Assembly (NCBI GenBank): GCA_020052975.1
Contig: JAGVOC010000101.1
Location: 1 to 20,471, forward strand
Source of the DNA: Desulfobacterales bacterium
GTDB taxonomy: Bacteria; Desulfobacterota; Desulfobacteria; Desulfobacterales; RPRI01
Direction: 5' to 3'
DNA length: 20,471 nt
Part shown: positions 15,676 through 20,471 of the stretch, piece by piece
Layout of the letters: each line of letters begins with the position of its first letter
Numbering within the stretch: the stretch's first letter is position 1
Made by a program: the position numbers and the translations under genes
Notes under the pieces: model-generated
Databases searched by the model: none
Told to the model about the DNA's origin: nothing
The model's input: only the letters and a program-made list of their open reading frames with translations

Positions 15676-15805
15676 TTTGCCGTCACCCGCTCTTTTAATT
15701 TATAATCCTGTTACCAATGGTTTCTGGTCTATGGTTTCTGGTTCGTGGTTCGATATTCGACATTCTGTTTTTTATCCCCTTGAACCCCCGAATCCTCGAC
15801 CCCAC

Positions 15806-15875
15806 CTAAACCCTAGACCCTTGACCCTAAACCCTAGACCCTTGACCCTAGACCCTTGACCCTAAACCCTTGACC
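15806..15875 (-). repeat. Ten-unit 7-bp tandem repeat after hslU stop (G-quadruplex pattern)
   Basis: Exactly ten 7-bp units on the plus strand, drawn from three variants CTAAACC, CTAGACC and CTTGACC. On the transcribed-sense minus strand it is GGGTYWA repeated, giving nine GGG tracts with 4-nt loops. It starts at the first base after the hslU stop codon. Many overlapping G-quadruplex registers are possible. Confidence 0.85.
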
Positions 15876-17249
15876 TTAAAGTATATACCTGCTCAGATCC
15901 TCGTTGTCTTTAATATCCTTCAATTTATTCAATACAGCCTTTGCATCAATTACTATATCTCTGCATTTCATATCCGGCGCATCAAAAAGTATATCTTCAA
16001 GAAGGCATTCCATAATCGTATGAAGCCTTCTTGCTCCGATATTTTCCGTGTGGCTGTTAACTTCTTCAGCTATTCTTGCAATCTCCTCTGTGGCACTCGA
16101 TTCAAATGTAATGTTAACGCCTTCCGTTTTCAGCATGGCAATGTACTGGATCAGCAGGGCGTTTTTCGGTTCAGTCAGAATTCTTACAAATTCTTTCTGC
16201 CCGAGGGAATTAAGCTCAACCCTTATAGGGAAACGTCCTTGGAGTTCAGGAATAAGATCCGATGGCTTAACCGAATGAAACGCTCCAGAAGCTATAAAAA
16301 GAATGTGATCCGTCCTGACAGAACCGTACTTTGTTGTAACCACGCTCCCTTCAACAATAGGAAGCAGATCCCTTTGAACGCCTTCCCGTGAAATATCTGG
16401 ACCGGTTCCTCCGTCTTTTCCAACGATCTTGTCTATTTCATCAATAAAAATAATGCCCGACTGCTCAACTTTTGCTATCGCACTTTTGACAACCTTGTCC
16501 ATGTCTACAAGCCTCTGAGATTCTTCCTGAGCCAGTATCTCCATAGCTTCAGAAACATTTACCTTCCGCTTCTTGGTGGACTTGGGCATAAGCCCGCCGA
16601 GCATCTCTTTAAAGTTTATTCCCATCTCTTCCATTCCAAGTGTGGAAAAAACCTCTATAACAGGCATCTGTCTTTCTGAAACGTCAAGATCAACAATCCT
16701 GTTATTAAGTTTTCCTTCACGAAGCATGGCGCGCAGCTTGCTTCTTGTTGAGAACGGCTCATCGGCTTCAGAAGTTACAAGTTCCAATCCGGTTTCGGAT
16801 GATTCATCTCTTTTGTCAGCCTGCCGGTTGCCTGCTTTCGGAAGCAGGATATCGAGCATCCTCTCCTCAGCAAGCCCAAAAGCTTTCTCTTTTACATCCT
16901 CCTGTTCTTTTGACCTGACAGCGTTTACGGTTAATTCAACAAGGTCCCTTACCATAGATTCGACATCACGCCCCACATATCCGACTTCGGTAAACTTGGA
17001 AGCCTCAACTTTGTTGAAAGGCGAATCGGTAAGCTTTGACAATCTCCTGGCTATCTCAGTTTTCCCAACACCTGTTGGGCCTATAAGTATTATATTCTTT
17101 GGAGCAATTTCATCCCGGAGATCTTCCGGCACCTGCTGTCTGCGCCATCTGTTTCTCAAGGCTATTGCAACAGACCTCTTGGCCTTGTCCTGGCCGATTA
17201 TATACTTATCGAGTTCTTTTACTGTTTCCGACGGTTTTAAATTGTCCAT
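15876..17249 (-). CDS. hslU: ATP-dependent protease ATPase subunit HslU
   Basis: The AAA+ unfoldase ring of the HslVU protease, which unfolds substrates and threads them into HslV. Its 457 residues have the Walker A GPTGVGKT (57-64), the pore loop GYVGRDVE (90-97), an inserted I-domain at about 110-245 and the Walker [12 protein letters not shown] (265-275). The sensor and arginine-finger region follows, ending in EDLSRYIL, the C-terminal tail that inserts into HslV. It lies 4 nt after the hslV stop with only a weak ribosome site, so coupled translation is likely. The I-domain is slightly longer than in E. coli (457 versus 443 total) and highly charged. The assignment is firm. Confidence 0.97.
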   Translation of the reverse strand: MDNLKPSETVKELDKYIIGQDKAKRSVAIALRNRWRRQQVPEDLRDEIAPKNIILIGPTGVGKTEIARRLSKLTDSPFNKVEASKFTEVGYVGRDVESMVRDLVELTVNAVRSKEQEDVKEKAFGLAEERMLDILLPKAGNRQADKRDESSETGLELVTSEADEPFSTRSKLRAMLREGKLNNRIVDLDVSERQMPVIEVFSTLGMEEMGINFKEMLGGLMPKSTKKRKVNVSEAMEILAQEESQRLVDMDKVVKSAIAKVEQSGIIFIDEIDKIVGKDGGTGPDISREGVQRDLLPIVEGSVVTTKYGSVRTDHILFIASGAFHSVKPSDLIPELQGRFPIRVELNSLGQKEFVRILTEPKNALLIQYIAMLKTEGVNITFESSATEEIARIAEEVNSHTENIGARRLHTIMECLLEDILFDAPDMKCRDIVIDAKAVLNKLKDIKDNEDLSRYIL

Positions 17250-17253
17250 ATCT

Positions 17254-17784
17254 TTAAAGTTCTTCTATAGTTATTTTGTCATTTGTAAACACGCACAGGG
17301 ATGAGGCTATTTTCATTGCTTCTTCCGCTATATCCCTTGCACCAAGATCCGAATATTTAATCAGAGCCATAGCCGCAGCCTGAGCCCCTACACCTCCGGA
17401 CCCGATTCCAATAACGCCTTCATCAGGTTCTATGACATCCCCGTTGCCGGAAATGAGAAACATTCTTGTACTGTCAACGGCTATCATAAGCGCTTCAAGA
17501 CGTCTCAAATATTTGTCCGTACGCCAGTCCTTTGCAAGCTCAACAGCGCTGCGCGTCAGGTTGCCGTTATAGCGCTCAAGCTTTCCTTCAAGCTTTTCTG
17601 ACAGGTTCAATGCGTCGGCAGTAGCTCCCGCAAATCCGACAATGATCGTATCATTATATATCCTTCTGACTTTCTTTGCGGTATGTTTTACTACGGTATT
17701 GTTCATGGTTACCTGGCCGTCGCCGGCAACCGCAACCTTTCCCTTGTGTCTGACTGCAAGAATTGTCGTCCCATGGAAATCCAT
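17254..17784 (-). CDS. hslV: ATP-dependent protease peptidase subunit HslV
   Basis: The proteasome-beta-like peptidase that forms the double-ring core of HslVU. Its 176 residues start MDFHG, a short propeptide removed to expose the catalytic threonine T6 (mature Thr1) in [18 protein letters not shown] (21-26) and the catalytic-site lysine K38 (mature Lys33) in AKKVRRI are present, as is the GSGG block near the end. AGGAA lies about 9 nt before the ATG. The 169-bp gap to upstream xerC is filled mostly by copy 3 of the inverted-repeat element, so hslVU may have its own promoter or depend on readthrough across the repeat. Confidence 0.97.
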   Translation of the reverse strand: MDFHGTTILAVRHKGKVAVAGDGQVTMNNTVVKHTAKKVRRIYNDTIIVGFAGATADALNLSEKLEGKLERYNGNLTRSAVELAKDWRTDKYLRRLEALMIAVDSTRMFLISGNGDVIEPDEGVIGIGSGGVGAQAAAMALIKYSDLGARDIAEEAMKIASSLCVFTNDKITIEEL

Positions 17785-17806
17785 AGTTTTATTTCCTTAC
17801 TTAATT

Positions 17807-17942
17807 ATAATGCTTTCGTAAAAAGTCGAAATTCCGTCACTCCCATGAAAACGGGAGTCCAGAACAGATTGAATTTACTGGATTCCCGCTTTCGCGGGAA
17901 TGACATGAAAGGGTAAATTCCTACTTTTTACGAGTCCGTCAA
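17807..17942. repeat. MITE-like inverted-repeat element, copy 3 with a nested palindrome
   Basis: The ends match copies 1 and 2: TCGTAAAAAGTC (17816-17827) and TACTTTTTACGA (17922-17933, 11 of 12), then GTCCGTCAA. The interior is different: an inverted pair of GTCACTCCC/GGGAGTCCAG and CTGGATTCCCG/CGGGAATGAC units (about 17836-17905), the widely seen intergenic GTCATTCCCGC palindrome type. It lies between xerC and hslV. Confidence 0.75.
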
Positions 17943-17953
17943 TTATACCGGAA

Positions 17954-18898
17954 CTATTTTCTGGGATGAGCCTTGTCGTACGTTTCCATCAGCCTGCCTA
18001 TGCTGACATGGGTATACTTCTGGGTCGTTGAAAGGCTTTTATGCCCCAAAAGTTCCTGGACAACCCTCAGATCTGCGCCTGCATCCAACATGTGAGTCGC
18101 AAACGAGTGCCTGAGCGCATGCGGCGAAACAGGGACAGAAATGCCAAACTCCCTCACAAACTTTTCAAGGATCCGGGCGATAGATCTCGTTGTCAGGCGC
18201 CCCTTGTTCTTGTTCAGAAATAGCGGCCCGTTTTCATTTAATGAAACACCCTCTCCTCTCAGCTTCTCCATGTAGGCCCTGATCGCATGAACAGCCTTGT
18301 CGCCGACAGGTACAATCCTTTCTTTTCTGCCTTTTCCCAAAACCCTTATAACGCACCCTCCAAAATCGACATCCGTGACGTTAAGGCCGGCAAGCTCTGA
18401 TACGCGTACTCCTGATGAATACATTGTCTCAAAAATAGCCCTGTTACGGAAGCCTGCCAGAGAATCCGCCTTTATCGAATCAAGGAGGTGAAACATTTCA
18501 TCAACAGTAAGATAAGCGGGAATGTTTTTATCCTGTTTTGGCGTCAGTATTAAATCTGCCGGGTTATCGGTTATTATACCAAGCCTGACAAGATACCTTA
18601 AAAAGGAACGGAGCGCGGAAAGTTTGCGCGCAATCGACTTCTTCTTGTTCCTTTTATGCAGGAAGCCGAGGTATCCCCTTATCATCAGGTGATCTATATC
18701 TTCAACCATGAACAATTTATCATCCCGCTCTTTTTCTTTATCATGTTCATTATCCGGGAGCCGCCCTTCCGGGGCATAAGAGGCAAACTCTGTAAGGTCA
18801 TTCATGTAAGCGCGGCAGGTGTTGCCCGAATAACCTTTTTCGGAAGCAAGGGTTTCAATAAATGATCCTATCATGATCTGTACGGAATGTTTGCCCAT
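17954..18898 (-). CDS. xerC: Tyrosine recombinase XerC
   Basis: A site-specific recombinase that with XerD resolves chromosome dimers at dif. The N-terminal SAM-like core-binding domain covers about 1-115, and the catalytic domain has all active residues. Counted from the ATG at 18898 they are R165 (SSGVRVSEL), K189 (GKGRKERIVPV), H260 and R263 (HALRHSFATHML), H286 (LLGHKSL) and Y295 (TTQKYTHV). I prefer that ATG because AAGG lies 8 nt upstream. A GTG at 18913 overlapping the upstream stop as GTGA is the alternative. A charged insertion (DNEHDKEKERDDK) lengthens the N-domain. The xerC-hslV-hslU order supports a housekeeping XerC rather than a phage integrase. Confidence 0.93.
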   Translation of the reverse strand: MGKHSVQIMIGSFIETLASEKGYSGNTCRAYMNDLTEFASYAPEGRLPDNEHDKEKERDDKLFMVEDIDHLMIRGYLGFLHKRNKKKSIARKLSALRSFLRYLVRLGIITDNPADLILTPKQDKNIPAYLTVDEMFHLLDSIKADSLAGFRNRAIFETMYSSGVRVSELAGLNVTDVDFGGCVIRVLGKGRKERIVPVGDKAVHAIRAYMEKLRGEGVSLNENGPLFLNKNKGRLTTRSIARILEKFVREFGISVPVSPHALRHSFATHMLDAGADLRVVQELLGHKSLSTTQKYTHVSIGRLMETYDKAHPRK

Positions 18899-18909
18899 CA
18901 CAACCGCCT

Positions 18910-19479
18910 TCACCGGAAATCAATCATTGCTTCAAGTTCTTCCCAGTTACCGACTTCCACGAAGGGATGTTTATTCCTGTTCCATGGCTGCCTGAAAAGA
19001 ACCGGCGTAACTCCTTTCTCTTTCAAAGCAAAACAGGTTTCCAGCCTGTCTTCCACAAAATATGAAATATTTTTCCCTAAAAGAACATCCGCCTTTGCCT
19101 CAAAAGAGCCTGTAGCTATCACTTCCACCAACCCGGAATCAAGAGGCAGAGTCTCCAGTATCCAGTCATGTATCGGTCCAAGATAGGGTCTCGCAGTTAC
19201 AAACAACAGCCGACCGCTCCTGCCAAGCCTTGTCAGAACCTGTGCCGATCCGTCAATAGGTTTCAGGGGAGCATTATGTTTCCCATCAAGTATCTTAATA
19301 ATTATTTCCCTGATGATTTCCGGATTAAGATCAATGCATTCCTCAAGATAATAGCGCGAAATATCTTCGTAACGCAGATTATCGATCTTATATTCCTCTT
19401 TAGCGATATTGATAAACAACGACATGGTGTCAGCAAAAACACCATCAATATCAAAGGCTAACGATGCCGAATCGATCAT
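18910..19479 (-). CDS. HAD-superfamily phosphatase, 5'-nucleotidase (NT5C)-like
   Basis: A 189-residue HAD hydrolase. Motif I is FDIDGVFADT with nucleophile D10 and acid D12. Motif II is the threonine T95 in LLFVTARP. Motif III lysine is probably K129 (GSFEAK), and motif IV is FVEDR with E143 and D144. The cap between motifs I and II is small and helical, as in the 5'(3')-deoxyribonucleotidase-like (NT5C) proteins; the substrate cannot be settled from sequence. It starts 12 nt after the stop of the Rho_N-like gene without a clear ribosome site, and its stop region meets the xerC start. It is probably cotranscribed with both. Confidence 0.8.
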   Translation of the reverse strand: MIDSASLAFDIDGVFADTMSLFINIAKEEYKIDNLRYEDISRYYLEECIDLNPEIIREIIIKILDGKHNAPLKPIDGSAQVLTRLGRSGRLLFVTARPYLGPIHDWILETLPLDSGLVEVIATGSFEAKADVLLGKNISYFVEDRLETCFALKEKGVTPVLFRQPWNRNKHPFVEVGNWEELEAMIDFR

Positions 19480-19491
19480 TGTATGTAAGGG

Positions 19492-19812
19492 CTACTTTCT
19501 TGTTTTTTTCTTAAGCTTTGATATGCGATGCCTGTAAACCATTGACATTTTAACATTATCTGACTCCAAAGCCGCTTCTCTTTTAGCTTTCATGTCCCTG
19601 ATTTTTGTCTTTAGTTCCCGGACGGAAGAATCGGTCTTTTTTACAGGAGGTTCCACGATCCCCCTTGCCTTTTTAACGGCGCTGATCAGCTCAGATTTAT
19701 TCATTCCATGAGCGCCTGAAATTTCCGGAATATCCTTTGCAAGCTCTCTCAATTCCTTTGCCGTCATCTTATCAAGCGGTTTTTCTTTAGCCACCTTTTT
19801 TTTGCTTCCCAT
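19492..19812 (-). CDS. Small Rho_N/SAP-like domain protein
   Basis: A 106-residue, very basic protein. I choose the ATG at 19812: the strong AAAGGAG lies 11 nt upstream, whereas a start at 19851 would put that ribosome site inside the coding region. Residues about 15-50 (MTAKELRELAKDIPEISG then MNKSELISAVKKARG) form the helix-extended-helix typical of the Rho termination factor N-terminal domain, a nucleic-acid-binding SAP-like fold. Residues about 60-106 look like a charged helix, probably coiled coil, ending KLKKKTRK. The domain occurs alone in small proteins of unknown role. It is probably nucleic-acid-binding; no enzymatic motif is present. Confidence 0.8.
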   Translation of the reverse strand: MGSKKKVAKEKPLDKMTAKELRELAKDIPEISGAHGMNKSELISAVKKARGIVEPPVKKTDSSVRELKTKIRDMKAKREAALESDNVKMSMVYRHRISKLKKKTRK

Positions 19813-19972
19813 TGTAATATATTCTCCTTTCACAGTCCATGTAAAAAGCATAAGCGGAAGCTCCTGCCTCCGCCCTTTCCAATACTATAAATAGCTGATA
19901 ACCACAATCTAAACTATTTGATTTAAGGTTCTTCTCTCAAGTCAAACTCCGCTCCTCGCCACAGGCGATGGC

Positions 19973-20008
19973 TTATTGCCTGTCACGCCTCAGGCGGGCA
20001 GGCAATAA
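19973..20008. repeat. Intergenic two-tier hairpin repeat
   Basis: A perfect 10-bp inverted repeat (TTATTGCCTG 19973-19982, CAGGCAATAA 19999-20008) enclosing a second palindrome CGCCTCAGGCG. No T-run follows on either strand, so it is better called a repeat than a terminator. Next to it (20018-20036) is the directly repeated CATCCTGTCAATCCTGTCTA type motif seen in many genomes. Confidence 0.5.
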
Positions 20009-20048
20009 TCCCGACCATCCTGTCAATCCTGTCTAAAATTCTTTTCCA

Positions 20049-20080
20049 CTTGAACCCTGGAATCCTTGACCCCTTGAATC
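20049..20080 (-). repeat. Degenerate CTTGACC-family repeat after the slipin stop
   Basis: Contains CTTGAACC, CTGGAATC, CTTGACC and CTTGAATC in tandem with about 7-9 bp spacing. It begins at the first base after the slipin stop codon on the minus strand. It is related to the repeats at 13582-13616 and 15806-15875 but lacks regular GGG tracts. Confidence 0.5.
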
Positions 20081-20471
20081 CTATTCTTTGGATGCAATCT
20101 TATCAATAGCATTCGCCAGATTCAAAAAAGGCTTGAACATGTCAAGCGGAACCGGGAAAATGGTTGTCGTATTCTGTTCGGCAGACATTTCCCTCATTGT
20201 CTGGAGATATCTTAGTTGCAGAGCCATAGGATGAGATTCAATAATTTGCGCAGCCTCAGCCAGTTTGGCAGCAGCCTGCTGCTCGCCTTCGGCATTGATA
20301 ATCTTTGCCCGGCGTTCCCTTTCCGCCTCAGCCTGCTTTGCCATTGCCCTTTGCATCTCCTGCGGGAGGTCAATATGCTTCAGCTCTACGGTCGCCACCT
20401 TGATTCCCCATTGATCAGTGTGGGAATCAAGAATCTCCTGGAGCTGGGAATTAATCTTTTCCCTTGCAGAA
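20081..20471 (-). CDS. Slipin (stomatin/prohibitin-like SPFH protein), C-terminal part
   Basis: The coding frame runs off the right edge, so only the last 129 residues are visible. They begin [20 protein letters not shown] and continue [20 protein letters not shown], the diagnostic end of the stomatin SPFH domain. Next comes [20 protein letters not shown] and an Ala/Glu-rich coiled coil ([13 protein letters not shown]), then [11 protein letters not shown] and [11 protein letters not shown], the C-terminal slipin motif. An internal GTG at 20398 is not the start. Slipins are membrane-anchored scaffold proteins that form rings in lipid microdomains, usually next to an NfeD/ClpP-like membrane protease, which would lie outside this window. 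The stop is followed at once by a degenerate tandem repeat. Confidence 0.93.
   Translation of the reverse strand, partial: SAREKINSQLQEILDSHTDQWGIKVATVELKHIDLPQEMQRAMAKQAEAERERRAKIINAEGEQQAAAKLAEAAQIIESHPMALQLRYLQTMREMSAEQNTTTIFPVPLDMFKPFLNLANAIDKIASKE

Noticed and set aside
15806..15875. Telomere-like CCCTAAA repeats, suggesting a linear chromosome end or eukaryotic contamination
   Set aside because: Only some units are CCCTAAA; they are mixed with CTAGACC and CTTGACC in a bacterial intergenic gap between hslU and argB, with bacterial genes on both sides.
16573..17304. A 243-codon plus-strand open frame opposite hslU
   Set aside because: It is a Ser-rich translation typical of an antisense shadow of a conserved gene; no ribosome site or family resemblance.
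17836..17905. Possible CRISPR-like repeats in the xerC-hslV gap
   Set aside because: There are only two inverted palindromic units without regular spacers; these are REP-like intergenic repeats and no cas gene is present.
17954..18913. Phage or integron integrase and an integrated element
   Set aside because: The full XerC signature and adjacent hslVU point to the housekeeping recombinase; no att duplication or phage genes are seen.
19973..20008. A rho-independent terminator after the slipin gene
   Set aside because: The stem is perfect but neither strand has a following T-run.

Overview
This window looks like a chromosomal segment of a sulfate-reducer-like deltaproteobacterium (Desulfobacterota, probably near Desulfobacteraceae). 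The reasons are the arg cluster running into a lysA-dapF-dapL lysine cluster, the direct LL-diaminopimelate aminotransferase route, a PEP-CTERM envelope protein, and many short intergenic repeat families. No taxonomic marker such as rRNA is present, so the assignment is inference.

Layout. Positions 1-452 are AT-rich non-coding DNA. They carry two near-identical 24-nt upstream motifs and a consensus sigma-54 promoter driving the only confident plus-strand gene, a PEP-CTERM protein (453-1145). Two convergent hairpin terminators follow. All remaining genes are on the minus strand. Between 1458 and 2046 are two small cysteine-containing proteins, the upstream one behind a sigma-54-like promoter. 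Next is an exported SASA/SGNH-type carbohydrate esterase (2263-3027). Reading the rest in transcription order (high to low coordinate), the window holds: the end of a stomatin-like slipin (cut by the right edge); a Rho_N/SAP-like small protein; a HAD phosphatase; xerC-hslV-hslU; argB-argD-argF-argG-argH; an FN3-like lipoprotein; lysA-dapF-dapL; folK; a membrane-anchored YHS-like protein; a transaldolase-family gene; pgsA; then tRNA-Gly(GCC) and tRNA-Cys(GCA), closed by a strong terminator.

How the genes work together. argB, D, F, G and H cover arginine synthesis from N-acetylglutamate to arginine except the argC step and the acetyl transfer steps (argJ/argA/argE), which are not here. dapL, dapF and lysA cover tetrahydrodipicolinate to lysine, but dapA and dapB are absent from the window. 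HslV and HslU form a two-component proteasome-like protease. The left end (PEP-CTERM protein, esterase) suggests extracellular or envelope polysaccharide functions under RpoN control.

The most interesting signals are non-coding. First, duplicated candidate activator sites lie upstream of a near-perfect sigma-54 promoter. Second, three copies of a 136-168 bp inverted-repeat-bounded element are present, one of which fills the folK/YHS intergenic space so exactly that it supplies the folK stop codon and the next ribosome site. Third, G-rich 7-bp tandem repeats begin directly after the stop codons of hslU and argD, with a related degenerate repeat after the slipin; the first two fit the G-quadruplex pattern in the mRNA sense. 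Finally, the pgsA-tRNA-Gly-tRNA-Cys order matches E. coli pgsA-glyW-cysT.
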